DNA of 64,000 nucleotides from Pseudoclavibacter triregionum (GCA_910822395.1 OU365335.1:1240001-1304000); one strand, 5' to 3'. Shown: positions 27,908-37,477, numbered from the stretch's first letter. Translations and numbers: made by a program. Notes: generated by a model not told the origin, from the letters alone.

Positions 27908-28420
27908 CTACGGCAGCTCGATGACCGCCTCCGCGACATACGGCCCGCCGCGCAGCGTGAGCGAGGCCGGGCCCGACGGCGCCGGCACCGCGCTGAAGGT
28001 CGTCACGACGAGGCCGAGGTTCGCGTCGCAGGCCTCCACGCCCTCCGGCAGCGGCGAGATCGTGAACTCGATCTCGTAGCTCCCCGGCGGCGCGAAGGCC
28101 GTGCGCGTGGGGATCGACCAGCATCCCGGTGAATCGAGGCGGGTGACCTCGAGGGTCGTGCCGTCGACCCAGCGCGCCACGGCGAGCGGCAGGCCCCCGG
28201 GGAAGGCGCGCGCCTCCTCGGCGGTCGCCGGGCGCTCCTCGAACGCCCAGACGGCCTCGGCCGCGGCCGCGCCAGTCGCGCCGGCCGCGCCAGTCGCGCC
28301 AGCGGCGCCCGTCGCGCCCGCCGACGCCGTCGGGCCCGGAGACCCGGCCGCGCAGCCCGCGACCCCGGTCGTCACGACGATCGCGAGCGCCAGGGCTCCG
28401 ATCCTGCCTCGTGCACCCAT
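27908..28420 (-). CDS. Putative lipoprotein, unknown function
   Basis: A 170-aa protein with a lipoprotein signal peptide (GRIGALALAIVVTTGVAGC, lipobox VAGC with Cys at about residue 22). A Gly-Ala-Thr repeat follows, encoded by tandem units of GCGCCGGCCGCGCCAGTC type at 28264-28320, then a ~115-residue extracytoplasmic domain containing one Cys pair (DSPGCWSI, GVEACDANLG). ATG 28420 is chosen because GAGGAGG stands upstream and the signal peptide begins there. No family recognised. Confidence 0.7.
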   Translation of the reverse strand: MGARGRIGALALAIVVTTGVAGCAAGSPGPTASAGATGAAGATGAAGATGAAAAEAVWAFEERPATAEEARAFPGGLPLAVARWVDGTTLEVTRLDSPGCWSIPTRTAFAPPGSYEIEFTISPLPEGVEACDANLGLVVTTFSAVPAPSGPASLTLRGGPYVAEAVIELP

Positions 28421-28522
28421 CCGCACCGCCTCCTCGAGATGCGTCCCGAGATCGGCCCCAGCCGACCCGCTGTGTCCCCGACCGTACGCCCTGCGGTGGG
28501 GGGGCAACCCCCGCCGCCCGCC

Positions 28523-28942
28523 TCAGCGAGGGCCCATCGGCGGGCCGGCCGGCGGCCCCATCGGCGGCGCGAACCCCGGCGGCGGCAGCGGCCGTCCCTG
28601 CACGGCGGGCGGACGGCTCGGGTCGAGGTTCTGGATCGTCACGGCCGTCCCGTACGCGCACACCTCCGTCCACGTCTGCCCCACCTGGGAGGAGTCGAAG
28701 CGCATCGCGACGACGGCGTTCGCGCCCAGGGCGAGCGCCTCGTCGACCATCCGCGCCATGACCTGCATACGGCCCTCGTGGAGCATCTGCGTGAACTCCG
28801 GCAGCTCGCCTCCGCCGAGCGAGCGCCAACCGGCGACCCACTGCGAGCCGTAGTCGCGCGAGCGCACCGTGAGCCCCATCACCTCCCCGTGCACGGCGAC
28901 GATGCGGTGCCCGGGCACCTCGTTGGTCGTGACGACGATCAT
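28523..28942 (-). CDS. YbjQ/UPF0145 family protein
   Basis: A 139-aa protein whose first ~105 residues match the YbjQ_1 (UPF0145, putative heavy-metal-binding) fold: IVVTTNEVPGHRIVAVHGEV, GLTVRSRD, EALALGANAVVAMRFDSSQV and TEVCAYGTAV. These proteins form oligomeric rings of uncertain function. The C-terminal tail is a Pro/Gly/Met-rich low-complexity stretch (PPPGFAPPMGPPAGPP). ATG 28942 follows GGAGGGAG. Confidence 0.85.
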   Translation of the reverse strand: MIVVTTNEVPGHRIVAVHGEVMGLTVRSRDYGSQWVAGWRSLGGGELPEFTQMLHEGRMQVMARMVDEALALGANAVVAMRFDSSQVGQTWTEVCAYGTAVTIQNLDPSRPPAVQGRPLPPPGFAPPMGPPAGPPMGPR

Positions 28943-29069
28943 GTTCGCTCCCTCCGGCCTCCGGCGGCTTCGGGTCGTCGGCGACCCCGGCGGCCGGCGC
29001 CGCTGCCCTGATCCTCCCGCGCCGATCGCCGCCGCGCGTCCGCCCGCGGGAGGCCCTCGCCTGCGCGCC

Positions 29070-29075
29070 TAGACT
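29070..29075 (+). promoter_or_regulatory. -10 element TAGACT of leuB
   Basis: TAGACT in the divergent gap before leuB; the ATG is 44 nt further on with GAAGGGAG as ribosome site. Confidence 0.4.
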
Positions 29076-29119
29076 GGGAGGCCACGCCGCGCGCGTCCGC
29101 GCCGCACGAAGGGAGCGCC

Positions 29120-30172
29120 ATGTCGGATCGTCTCGACCTCGCCGTCATCGCCGGAGACGGCATCGGCCCGGAGGTGACCGCCGAGGCGCGCAAGGTGCTC
29201 AAGGCGGCGCTGAAGACGGACGGCATCGAGGTCGACGAGACCGAGTACCCCTTCGGCGCGGGCCACTTCCTCGAGACGGGGAAGATCCTCGACGACGCCG
29301 ACCTCGAGGAGCTGCGCAAGCACGACGCCATCCTCCTCGGCGCGATCGGCGGCGACCCGGCCGATCCGCGCCTCGCCGGCGGCCTCGTCGAGCGCGGCCT
29401 GCTCCTCAAGCTCCGCTTCGCCTTCGACCACTACGTGAACCTCCGACCCGCGGCCCTCATGCCGAACGCGACGAGCCCGCTCGCGGACCCGGGCGAGATC
29501 GACTTCGTCGTCGTCCGCGAGGGCACCGAGGGCCCCTACGTCGGCAACGGCGGCTCGATCCGCACGGGATCCGCGCAGGAGATCGCGAACGAGACGAGCG
29601 TGAACACGGCCTTCGGCGTCGAGCGCGTCGTCCGCTACGCCTTCGAGCTCGCCGCCTCGCGCCCCCGCAAGCGCCTCACGCTCGTCCACAAGAAGAACGT
29701 CCTCGTCCACGCGGGCGTCATGTGGCAGCGCATCGTGAACGAGGTCGCGGCCGAGTACCCGCAGATCTCGGTCGACTACCTCCACGTCGACGCGGCGACG
29801 ATCTTCCTCGTGACCGACCCGGCGCGCTTCGACGTCATCGTCACGGACAACCTCTTCGGCGACATCCTCACCGACCTCGCCGCGGCCGTCACGGCCGGCA
29901 TCGGCACCGCCGCCTCGGGCAACCTCAACCCGAGCGGCGAGTTCCCGAGCATGTTCGAGCCCGTCCACGGCTCGGCCCCCGACATCGCGGGCCAGCAGAA
30001 GGCCGACCCGACCGCCGCGATCCTCTCGACCGCCATCCTCGCCCGGACCCTCGGGCACGAGGCCGCGGCCGAGCGCATCGAGCGCGCCTGCCGCGAGGAC
30101 CTCGCGGCGCGCGCCGACGCCGTCCGCACGACGTCCGAGATCGGCGACGCGATCGCCGCCCGTCTCGCCTGA
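29120..30172 (+). CDS. leuB: 3-isopropylmalate dehydrogenase
   Basis: A 350-aa NAD-dependent beta-decarboxylating dehydrogenase of leucine synthesis. Motifs: [20 protein letters not shown] at the N-terminus, [19 protein letters not shown], the catalytic region [20 protein letters not shown], the metal-binding [17 protein letters not shown] and the NAD loop [20 protein letters not shown]. Length is typical of the short actinobacterial LeuB. It is followed after 71 nt by ilvE, so the two final steps of leucine synthesis are encoded together. Confidence 0.96.
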   Translation: MSDRLDLAVIAGDGIGPEVTAEARKVLKAALKTDGIEVDETEYPFGAGHFLETGKILDDADLEELRKHDAILLGAIGGDPADPRLAGGLVERGLLLKLRFAFDHYVNLRPAALMPNATSPLADPGEIDFVVVREGTEGPYVGNGGSIRTGSAQEIANETSVNTAFGVERVVRYAFELAASRPRKRLTLVHKKNVLVHAGVMWQRIVNEVAAEYPQISVDYLHVDAATIFLVTDPARFDVIVTDNLFGDILTDLAAAVTAGIGTAASGNLNPSGEFPSMFEPVHGSAPDIAGQQKADPTAAILSTAILARTLGHEAAAERIERACREDLAARADAVRTTSEIGDAIAARLA

Positions 30173-30243
30173 CCAGCCGGTCTGGCCTGACATCCCGTCC
30201 GGCCTGACGTCTCCCGCTCACTTCGAATCAGGACGCATCCCCT

Positions 30244-31398
30244 ATGACGCACCCCGCCCCCGAGCCCGCCGCCGACCGCATCGACGCCGAGGAGCTCGCC
30301 GCCCCCGCCGCGCCGGCCCCCGAGTTCCGCATCGAGCGCAACCCGAGCCCGTTCCCGGCCGAGCAGCGCGCGGAGATCCTCGCCGACCCCGGCTTCGGCA
30401 AGCACTTCACGGATCACATGGTCCTCATCGACTGGACGGTCGACGAGGGCTGGCACGACGCCCGCGTCGTCCCCTACGGCCCCTTCCAGCTCGACCCCGC
30501 CTCGGCCGTCTTCCACTACGGCCAGGAGATCTTCGAGGGCCTCAAGGCGTACCGCCACGCGGACGGCTCGGTCCACACCTTCCGCCCCGAGAAGAACGCC
30601 GAGCGGATGCGCCGCTCCGCGCACCGCCTCGCCCTGCCGGAGCTCCCGGACGAGCTCTTCATCGGGGCCGTGAAGGCGCTCGTCGAGATCGACGAGGCCT
30701 GGGTGCCCGAGGCCGGCGCCGGCAAGGCGCTGTACCTGCGCCCCTTCACGATCGCGAACGAGAACTACCTCGGCGTGCGCGCCGCCCACACGGCGACCTT
30801 CTGCGTCATCGCCTGCCCGGCGGGCTCCTACTTCGCCGACCCGACGCGCCCCGTGAGCATCTGGCTCTCGGAGCAGTACTCGCGCGCGGGCCGCGGCGGC
30901 ACGGGCGCCGCGAAGTGCGGCGGCAACTACGCCGCCTCGCTCCTCCCGACGAACGAGGCCTACGAGCAGGGCTGCGAGCAGGTGCTCTTCCTCGACGCCT
31001 GCGAGGGCGAGTACCTCGAGGAGCTCGGCGGCATGAACATCGTCCTCGTCACGAAGGACGGCGCCGTCCTCACCCCCGACTCCGACTCGATCCTCCCCGG
31101 CGTCACCCGCGACACGCTCCTCGAGCTCTGCGAGCAGGAGGGCCGCCGCGTCGAGCGCCGCCGCATCTCGCTCACGGAGTGGCGCGAGGGCGTCGCCTCG
31201 GGCGAGATCGTCGAGGCCTTCGCCTGCGGCACGGCCGCGGTCGTCTCGCCGATCGGCGTGCTCAAGTCGACCGACTTCACCCTCGAGAACCCGCCGGTGA
31301 CGGAGGAGTCGCTGAGCATGCGCCTGCGCGCGACGCTCACGGGCATCCAGAACGGGCTCGTCGAGGACCGGAACGGCTGGCTCGTCCGCCTCGTCTAG
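30244..31398 (+). CDS. ilvE: Branched-chain amino acid aminotransferase
   Basis: A 384-aa class IV PLP aminotransferase (actinobacterial BCAT group). Signature segments: GFGKHFTDHMVLIDW, FHYGQEIFEGLKAYRHADG, LYLRPFTIANENYLGV, GTGAAKCGGNYAASLLP with the PLP lysine (AAKCGG), CEQVLFLDACEGEYLEELGG and EAFACGTAAVVSPIG. It transfers amino groups to the keto acids made by the ilv and leu enzymes. It has the same orientation as leuB and is probably cotranscribed. Confidence 0.96.
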   Translation: MTHPAPEPAADRIDAEELAAPAAPAPEFRIERNPSPFPAEQRAEILADPGFGKHFTDHMVLIDWTVDEGWHDARVVPYGPFQLDPASAVFHYGQEIFEGLKAYRHADGSVHTFRPEKNAERMRRSAHRLALPELPDELFIGAVKALVEIDEAWVPEAGAGKALYLRPFTIANENYLGVRAAHTATFCVIACPAGSYFADPTRPVSIWLSEQYSRAGRGGTGAAKCGGNYAASLLPTNEAYEQGCEQVLFLDACEGEYLEELGGMNIVLVTKDGAVLTPDSDSILPGVTRDTLLELCEQEGRRVERRRISLTEWREGVASGEIVEAFACGTAAVVSPIGVLKSTDFTLENPPVTEESLSMRLRATLTGIQNGLVEDRNGWLVRLV

Positions 31399-31505
31399 CG
31401 GGCGGCGGATGACCTGAGCGGATGTTCTGAGCGGAGGGCGGCGGGGGAGACCTCGGCGCCCTTCGTCGTGCCTGGCGTCGTCCCCCTGCCTAGGTCGCCC
31501 GACGC

Positions 31506-33002
31506 CTAGGCCGTCCGGCCGCGGCCCGGACGGCCGTCGCGGCCGAGGAGCGTGCGCGCCTGGAGTGCGAGGTAGAGCTGCACCGCCTCGCTCGTCACGC
31601 GCGGATCGAGGCCCGTGAGCTGGGCGATCTGGTCGAGGCGGTAGCGGACGGTGTTCCGGTGCGTCCCGAGCCGGGCCGCGACCGTGCCCACGGCGCCCGA
31701 CTCCGACAGGTACGCGTCGAGCGTCGCGACGAGGGAGGAGCCCTGTTCGCGATCGGCGTCCTCGAGCGGGCCGAGCACCTCCGCGGCGAGCTCGCGGACG
31801 GGCACGTCCTGGCTCGCGAGGAGGAGCGAGGAGATCGAGAGCCGGGACGCCTCGGCGATCGGCGCGTCCGGGTCGAGGCGGCTCAGCGCGTCTCGGGCCT
31901 CGAAGTAGCTCCAGCGCAGCGCCTCCGAGAGGGGGTACGCGTCGCCGATGCCGACCCGCGCGTCGACGCCCGCGGCGCGGCCGAGCCCGACGATCGCCTC
32001 CGCGGCCGCGCGCGCGTCGAGGCGGCCCGGCAGGAGCACGACGAGCTCGCCGTCGACGACCGCGGAGGCGGCGCCGGCGAGCGAGATCGGCAGCGGCATG
32101 CCCGCGAGCTCGCGCGGGCGGCGGGCGTCGCCCGCGACGACGAGCACGCGATGCCGGCCGCCGGAGACGCCGAGCGCGCCGAGGCGGATCTCGGCCTCCG
32201 AGTCGGAGAATCGCCCGCGCACGAGGTCGCCGACGACCTCGCCCGCCCGCTCGCGCTCGGCGAGGCCGCGGCGCAGCTGCTCCGAGAGCTGGAGCGCGAT
32301 GAGGGCGCGCGCGTAGCTGAGGAGGCCCTCGTGGGCGCGCGGGCGGGAGATGTGGAGCGTCGAGAGCGTCCCGCGGCCGACGGTGATGGGGAAGGCGTCC
32401 CACGCCTCGATGCCCTCGTCGTCGAGCCGCGCGGGCGCGCCCGCGTCGCCGCCCTCGGCCTCGAGGCGTCCGGCGAGGATCTCGCCGTAGCGGCTCACGG
32501 CGACGCGGGCGCCCGTGATGCGCGCGAGCTCGTCGACGACGCCCGCGAGGCCGCCGGAGGTCATCGAGGTGACGAGCTGCTGGTGGAGGCGGTGGAGGGT
32601 CGCGAGCTCGGCGACCTGCTCGCTCGCCGCCGCCTCGGAGATCGCGCGCGTGATGCGGCTGAAGGGCACGGCGTACGCGACGTCGAGCACCGGCAGGCCC
32701 GACTGCCGCGCCTCGTCGAGGAGCGCCTCGGGGATCTCCTCGTGCTCGAAGCCGCAGCCGAAGCCGACGCCGCGCGAGTCGGCGGCGACGAGGGCGCGGA
32801 TGAACTGGCGCTGCGCGCGCGGCGTCGAGAGCCGCATGCCCGTCGTGAGCACGAGCTGGCCGCCCGTGAGGAAGGGGGAGGGATCGGCGACCTCGGTCGT
32901 CGTCGCCCACTCGACGGGCTCGCGGAGGGCGTCCTCCTCGCCCACGACGAGGCGGAGGCCGAGCTCCTGGTCGGCGAGGAGCGAGGCGATGGTGGCCGGC
33001 AT
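31506..33002 (-). CDS. PucR family transcriptional regulator
   Basis: A 498-aa regulator. N-terminal PucR domain (IASLLADQELGLRLVVGEED, VEWATTTEVADPSPFLTGG, QLVLTTGMRL), a central GGDEF-like/linker region, and the C-terminal HTH_30 domain: LVATLDAYLSESGAVGTVAA, RLGTHRNTVRYRLDQIAQLT, then DPRVTSEAVQLYLALQ. PucR proteins usually activate purine, polyamine or amine catabolism. ATG 33002 lies 6 nt after TAGACT, so the message is probably leaderless. Its nearest catabolic neighbour is the putrescine oxidase/permease locus 1 kb away, a plausible target. Confidence 0.88.
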   Translation of the reverse strand: MPATIASLLADQELGLRLVVGEEDALREPVEWATTTEVADPSPFLTGGQLVLTTGMRLSTPRAQRQFIRALVAADSRGVGFGCGFEHEEIPEALLDEARQSGLPVLDVAYAVPFSRITRAISEAAASEQVAELATLHRLHQQLVTSMTSGGLAGVVDELARITGARVAVSRYGEILAGRLEAEGGDAGAPARLDDEGIEAWDAFPITVGRGTLSTLHISRPRAHEGLLSYARALIALQLSEQLRRGLAERERAGEVVGDLVRGRFSDSEAEIRLGALGVSGGRHRVLVVAGDARRPRELAGMPLPISLAGAASAVVDGELVVLLPGRLDARAAAEAIVGLGRAAGVDARVGIGDAYPLSEALRWSYFEARDALSRLDPDAPIAEASRLSISSLLLASQDVPVRELAAEVLGPLEDADREQGSSLVATLDAYLSESGAVGTVAARLGTHRNTVRYRLDQIAQLTGLDPRVTSEAVQLYLALQARTLLGRDGRPGRGRTA

Positions 33003-33008
33003 GAGGCG

Positions 33009-33014
33009 AGTCTA
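33009..33014 (-). promoter_or_regulatory. -10 element TAGACT of the PucR gene
   Basis: TAGACT-CGCCTC-ATG on the minus strand; leaderless geometry. Confidence 0.5.
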
Positions 33015-33111
33015 GGCGGCTGTGCGCGGGCACAACGCCGGGCGGATGGCGGGGCGGAGGCCTCAGGCCCGGTCAGCCGGCCCGCTGAACCGGACCGCTC
33101 AACCGGCCCGC

Positions 33112-33888
33112 TCAGCCCGCCGGCCGCTGCGCCGTCGCGGGGCCGCCGGGGAACGGGATCCCGAGCTCCTCGGCCTCCGCCGCGCTCGTCGGGATGAAGC
33201 GCGGCGACTCGGCCGGCCACGCGACGCCCGCGCGCTCGGCGAGGCTGCCGAGGAGGGCGTCGAGGCCGACGATGAACGAGACCTCGGCGGCCTCGCCGGG
33301 GGCGCGCTCGCCGAAGTGGGCCGCGGTCGCGGCCGCGAAGGCGGGGGCGTCGGCGTCCTCGTCGAGCTCGAAGATGTCGTCCGGCGCGTTCGCGTCGAGG
33401 GCCGAGCCGAAGATGAACGACTCGAGCGCGACGATCGCCGGCACGATCGAGCGGCGCCGCCAGCCGAGCTCGGCGAGCGCCCTCGCGAGGCGCTCGTACA
33501 TCGCCGTCGTCCGCTCCGCGCCGCGGATGGGCATGAGCGCGATGTGCTCGATGAGCCCGGGGCTCGCCGCCATGACGTCGCGGTAGCTGCGCGCCCAGCG
33601 GCGGAGGGCGTCCGGCCACGGCTCGCGGCCGAGGCCGGAGACGTCGACCTGGTCCATGAGGCGGTCCTGGACGTGGAGGAGGATCTCGTCCTTCGACTCG
33701 ACGTGGTTGTAGAGCGCGGCGGGGGTGACCTCGAGGAGGCCGGCAATCCGCGACATCGTGAGGCCCTCGGTGCCGTGGCGGGCGAGCACCTGGAGGGCCG
33801 CGTCGACGATGCCCTCGATCGTGAGGAGGGGATGGCGGGGGCGGCCCGCGCGGCGGGCGCGCGAGGGCGCGGTGGTGCCGTCCGGCAT
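33112..33888 (-). CDS. TetR family regulator divergent from putrescine oxidase
   Basis: A 258-aa TetR-like repressor. Lys/Arg-rich start (PSRARRAGRPRHPLLTIEGI), HTH at about residues 20-65 (LTMSRIAGLLEVTPAALYNH, VESKDEILLHV) and a C-terminal domain with LMPIRGAERTTAMYERLARA. ATG 33888 follows GGAGG; the longer frame to 33996 reaches into the operator. It is divergently transcribed from the putrescine oxidase gene, and an AT-rich inverted repeat sits between them, so it most likely represses the putrescine locus and itself. Confidence 0.85.
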   Translation of the reverse strand: MPDGTTAPSRARRAGRPRHPLLTIEGIVDAALQVLARHGTEGLTMSRIAGLLEVTPAALYNHVESKDEILLHVQDRLMDQVDVSGLGREPWPDALRRWARSYRDVMAASPGLIEHIALMPIRGAERTTAMYERLARALAELGWRRRSIVPAIVALESFIFGSALDANAPDDIFELDEDADAPAFAAATAAHFGERAPGEAAEVSFIVGLDALLGSLAERAGVAWPAESPRFIPTSAAEAEELGIPFPGGPATAQRPAG

Positions 33889-33985
33889 CTCGCCTCCTCG
33901 CGCTCGGGCGCGCCATGCGGCGGCGCGCCTCGGATTCGAGGCTACCTCCCGCGGCGACGGGGCCTTGCGTGCCGCGCGCACGTGG

Positions 33986-34013
33986 GTTAACGTCAATAAT
34001 TAATGGCGTTCAC
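33986..34013. promoter_or_regulatory. TetR operator between the regulator and putrescine oxidase genes
   Basis: GTTAACGTCAAT and AATGGCGTTCAC, separated by AATT, match in 9 of 12 positions as an inverted repeat. It is an AT-rich island in otherwise GC-rich DNA, 60-87 nt from the putrescine oxidase ATG, and the likely overlap with the promoters fits repression of both divergent genes. Confidence 0.6.
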
Positions 34014-34072
34014 CTCCCGCCACGGACCGACCGCCGGCCGCACGCAGGGCCGCCCGCACGAAGGAGTGCCGC

Positions 34073-35443
34073 ATGGAGACCATCGACCGCGACGTCGTCA
34101 TCATCGGAGCCGGACCCTCCGGCCTCACCGCCGCCCGCCGCCTCAAGGCCGCCGGCAAGACCGTGGCCGTCCTCGAGGCCCGCGACCGCGTCGGCGGCCG
34201 CACCTGGAGCGACACGATCGACGGCGCCTTCTTCGAGATCGGCGGCCAGTGGATCTCGCCCGACCAGACCGCGCTCATCGCGCTCGTCGAGGAGCTCGGC
34301 CTCGAGACCTTCTCGCGCCACCGCGGCTACCGCCACGTCTACATTTCGCCCGACGGCGTCCGCTCCGAGTACGAGGGCGACTGGTTCCCCGTCTCCGAGT
34401 CGACGAAGGCCGAGATGCAGAAGATGATCGACGAGCTCAACTCGCTCGCCGCCGAAGTCGGCTGCGAGAAGCCCTGGGCCCACCCGCGCGCCGCCGAGCT
34501 CGACTCGATCTCCTTCCACCACTGGCTCCGCTCGCTCTCCGACGACGAGGAGGCCTGCGACAACATCGGCATCTTCGTGGCGGGCGGCATGCTCACGAAG
34601 CCTGCGCACGCCTTCTCGGCGCTCCAGGCGATCCTCATGGCCGCCTCGGCCGGCTCCTTCGACAACCTCGTCGACGAGGACTTCATCCTCGACAAGCGCG
34701 TCGTCGGCGGCATGCAGTCGGTCTCGCTCCGGATGGCCGAGGAGCTCGGCGAGGACGTCATCCTCTCGAATCCCGTCCGCACCATCGAGTGGGAGGACGC
34801 CGGCGCCGGGAAGCCCGCGACGGTCACCGCGATCGGCGACCGCCTCGCCGTCCGCGCCCGCCACGCGATCATGGCCGTCCCGCCGAACCTCTACTCGCGC
34901 GTCTCCTTCGTGCCGCCGCTGCCGCGCACGCAGCAGATCGTCCACCAGCACCACTCGATGGGCCTCGTCATCAAGGTCCACGCGCGGTACGACACCCCGT
35001 TCTGGCGCGAGGACGGCCTCGACGGCACCTGCTTCGGCGCCGGCCGCCTCGTGCAGGAGATCTACGACAACACGAACCACGGCGAGGAGATGGGCACGCT
35101 CGTCGGCTTCGTCGTCGACGTGAAGGCCGAGGAGATGTGGGCCCTCGACGACGAGGCCCGCAAGAAGGCGATCCTCGAGGGGATGGCCGAGTACCTCGGC
35201 CCCAAGGCCCTCGAGCCCAACGCCTTCTACCTCTCGGACTGGGGCTCGGAGGAGTGGACGCGCGGCGCCTACGCCACGAGCTACGACCTCGGCGGCCTCC
35301 ACCGCTGGGGCGCCACCCAGGACGTGCCCGTCGGGCCGATCTACTGGTCGAGCTCCGACCTCGCCGCCGAGGGCTACCAGCACGTCGACGGCGCCGTCCG
35401 GATGGGCGAGCGCACGGCGCAGCGCATCCTCGAGTCCGAGTAG
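34073..35443 (+). CDS. puo: Putrescine oxidase (flavin amine oxidase)
   Basis: A 456-aa FAD-dependent amine oxidase resembling Micrococcus/Kocuria and Rhodococcus putrescine oxidases. The FAD site is VVIIGAGPSGLTAARRLKAA with EARDRVGGRTW, then FEIGGQWISPDQTAL; SISFHHWLRSLSDDEEACDN, AGGMLTKPAHAFSALQAILM and ASAGSFDNLVDEDFILDKRV match the family closely from memory. The C-terminal FAD loop is VGPIYWSSSDLAAEGYQHVD with GAVRMGERTAQRIL. It should oxidise putrescine to 4-aminobutanal with H2O2. ATG 34073 follows GAAGGAG. It is followed by a terminator and an APC permease gene. Confidence 0.88.
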   Translation: METIDRDVVIIGAGPSGLTAARRLKAAGKTVAVLEARDRVGGRTWSDTIDGAFFEIGGQWISPDQTALIALVEELGLETFSRHRGYRHVYISPDGVRSEYEGDWFPVSESTKAEMQKMIDELNSLAAEVGCEKPWAHPRAAELDSISFHHWLRSLSDDEEACDNIGIFVAGGMLTKPAHAFSALQAILMAASAGSFDNLVDEDFILDKRVVGGMQSVSLRMAEELGEDVILSNPVRTIEWEDAGAGKPATVTAIGDRLAVRARHAIMAVPPNLYSRVSFVPPLPRTQQIVHQHHSMGLVIKVHARYDTPFWREDGLDGTCFGAGRLVQEIYDNTNHGEEMGTLVGFVVDVKAEEMWALDDEARKKAILEGMAEYLGPKALEPNAFYLSDWGSEEWTRGAYATSYDLGGLHRWGATQDVPVGPIYWSSSDLAAEGYQHVDGAVRMGERTAQRILESE

Positions 35444-35463
35444 CGACCGGCCTCCCCTCGACC

Positions 35464-35501
35464 GGGGCGGGGCGCGGCGGGTTCCTCCCGCGCCCCGCCC
35501 C
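35464..35501 (+). terminator. Hairpin after putrescine oxidase
   Basis: GGGGCGGGGCGCG(GC)GGG pairs with CCCGCGCCCCGCCCC around TTCCT, 20 nt after the stop. It may attenuate transcription into the permease gene. Confidence 0.55.
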
Positions 35502-35652
35502 GCCCTCCCGGCGCTCCGGCCGGGCGGGCGTCTGCCCGGCTCGGCATCCGCCCGGCTCGGCATCCGCCCGGCCGCCCCTCATCTCCGCACTTCCCCCCAG
35601 ACCCCGCTCCCTCCTGCGAGACAGCGTCGTCTCCGACCCCAGAGGACCTCAT

Positions 35653-37344
35653 ATGCCCGAGATCGTCCCCGTCCCCCCGCAGCCGCCGACCGGCGCCATC
35701 CCCGTCGCCGGCGGACAGCTCTCCTCGAAGGGCCTCTCCGTCGGCAAGGTCGGCTCCATCGCCGGCGCCGTCATCGGCATCTCCTGCATCGCGCCCGCGT
35801 ACACGCTCACCTCGGGCCTCGGCCCGACCGTGTCCGAGGTCGGCTTCCAGGTGCCCGCCGTCCTCCTCATCGGCTTCGTGCCGATGCTTCTCGTGCTCTT
35901 CGGCTACCGCGAGCTCAACAACGCGATGCCCGACTCCGGCACGTCCTTCACCTGGGCGAGCCGCGCCTTCGGGCCGTGGGTCGGCTGGATGGCCGGCTGG
36001 GGCCTCATCGCGGCGACGATCCTCGTGCTCTCGAACCTCGCGGCGGTCGCCGTCGACTTCCTCTTCATCCTGCTCGCGCAGGTCTTCCAGAACGACTCGC
36101 TCGCCGAGCTCGCCGGCGAGCTCTGGGTGAACATCCCCGTCACGGGGATCTTCGTCGCCATCGCCGCCTGGATCTCCTACCGGGGCGTCGAGGAGACGAA
36201 GATGTTCCAGTACATCCTCGTCGGCTTCCAGGTGCTCGCGCTCGCCTTCTACGTGATCATGGCGTTCGTCGCGATCGGCGGCGGCCGGGCCTTCGACGCG
36301 ACGCCCGTCTCGCCCGACTGGTTCAACCCGCTCGCCGTCGGCGACACCTCGACGCTCATCGCCGGCCTCTCGCTCTCGATCTTCATGTTCTGGGGCTGGG
36401 ACGTCGTCGTCACGATGAACGAGGAGGCGAAGGACCCGGAGAAGACCCCCGGCCGCGCCGCGCTCCTCACCATCGGCGGCATCATGATCATCTACCTGCT
36501 CGTCACCGTCGCGACCCTCGCCTACGCGGGCATCTCGCCCGACGGGGAGCTCTCGGCCGGTAACGTCGAGAACCAGGAGTCGATCTTCGCGGTGCTCGCG
36601 GGGCCGATCATGGGGCCGTTCGCGATCCTCATGTCGGTCGCGATCCTCGCCTCCTCGGCGGCCTCGCTGCAGTCGACGATGGTCTCGCCCTCGCGCACGC
36701 TCCTCGCCATGGGCCACTACGGGGCGCTGCCGAAGTCGTTCGGACGCGTCGACTCGAAGCGGATGACCCCGGCCGTCGCGACCTTCTGGTCGGCGGGCGC
36801 CGCGATCGGCTTCTACGTCGTCATGCGCCTCATCTCCGAGAACGCGCTCTGGGACACGATCACGGCCCTCGGCCTCATGGTCTGCTTCTACTACGGGCTC
36901 ACGGGCCTCGCGTGCGTCTGGTACTTCCGGAAGTCGATGTTCACCTCGGTGCGGAAGTTCTTCTTCGAGTTCCTCTTCCCGCTGCTCGGCGGCCTCGCGC
37001 TCGTCGCGATGTTCGTGAAGACGCTCATCGACTCGATGGCGCCGGACTACGGCTCGGGCTCGGCGATCTTCGCGACGAGCTACGACGAGAACGGCGTCGC
37101 GCAGGACGGCGTGGGCCTCGTGTTCGTGTTCGGCATGGGCGTCCTGCTCATCGGCGTCGTCCTCATGATCGTCATGCGCTTCCGCCACCCGGCGTTCTTC
37201 CGCGGCGAGACGATCCCGGTCGGCACCTCGGTCGACGAGGGGAAGCTCGAGGTCCTCACGGAGGCGGCGCTGCTGCGCGAGGCCGGCGAGGCGGACGCGG
37301 CGAAGGCGGCGGGCGGGTCGACGGCAGCGTCCGCGGAGCGGTAG
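35653..37344 (+). CDS. APC family amino acid/polyamine permease
   Basis: A 563-aa transporter with about 12-14 membrane helices. The N-terminus shows the APC signature GKVGSIAGAVIGISCIAPAY with TLTSGLGPTVSEVG, then YRELNNAMPDSGTSFTW for helix 3; FMFWGWDVVVTMNEEAKDPE is helix 6-7 with the usual NEE motif. Position after the putrescine oxidase gene suggests putrescine or related amine uptake. ATG 35653 begins a polar Pro-rich N-terminus (PEIVPVPPQPPTG). The C-terminus is Ala/Glu-rich. A strong hairpin follows at 37390. Confidence 0.86.
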   Translation: MPEIVPVPPQPPTGAIPVAGGQLSSKGLSVGKVGSIAGAVIGISCIAPAYTLTSGLGPTVSEVGFQVPAVLLIGFVPMLLVLFGYRELNNAMPDSGTSFTWASRAFGPWVGWMAGWGLIAATILVLSNLAAVAVDFLFILLAQVFQNDSLAELAGELWVNIPVTGIFVAIAAWISYRGVEETKMFQYILVGFQVLALAFYVIMAFVAIGGGRAFDATPVSPDWFNPLAVGDTSTLIAGLSLSIFMFWGWDVVVTMNEEAKDPEKTPGRAALLTIGGIMIIYLLVTVATLAYAGISPDGELSAGNVENQESIFAVLAGPIMGPFAILMSVAILASSAASLQSTMVSPSRTLLAMGHYGALPKSFGRVDSKRMTPAVATFWSAGAAIGFYVVMRLISENALWDTITALGLMVCFYYGLTGLACVWYFRKSMFTSVRKFFFEFLFPLLGGLALVAMFVKTLIDSMAPDYGSGSAIFATSYDENGVAQDGVGLVFVFGMGVLLIGVVLMIVMRFRHPAFFRGETIPVGTSVDEGKLEVLTEAALLREAGEADAAKAAGGSTAASAER

Positions 37345-37389
37345 CGCTCGGCTCGCAGCCCGCCTGCTGACCCGCTCGCTCGCTCGATC

Positions 37390-37421
37390 GGAAGGACCCC
37401 GCCTCGCGGCGGGGCCCTTCC
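37390..37421 (+). terminator. Terminator of the permease gene
   Basis: GGAAGGACCCCGCC and GGCGGGGCCCTTCC (13 of 14 paired) around TCGC, 45 nt past the stop. Confidence 0.65.
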
Positions 37422-37464
37422 GCGTGCGCCCTGACCGCTCACATCCCGGCGCGGCGGCCGGTCC

Positions 37465-37470
37465 TAGACT
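37465..37470 (+). promoter_or_regulatory. -10 element TAGACT of the FAA hydrolase gene
   Basis: TAGACT-CGTCCGC-GTG: leaderless geometry with a GTG start. Confidence 0.5.
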
Positions 37471-37477
37471 CGTCCGC

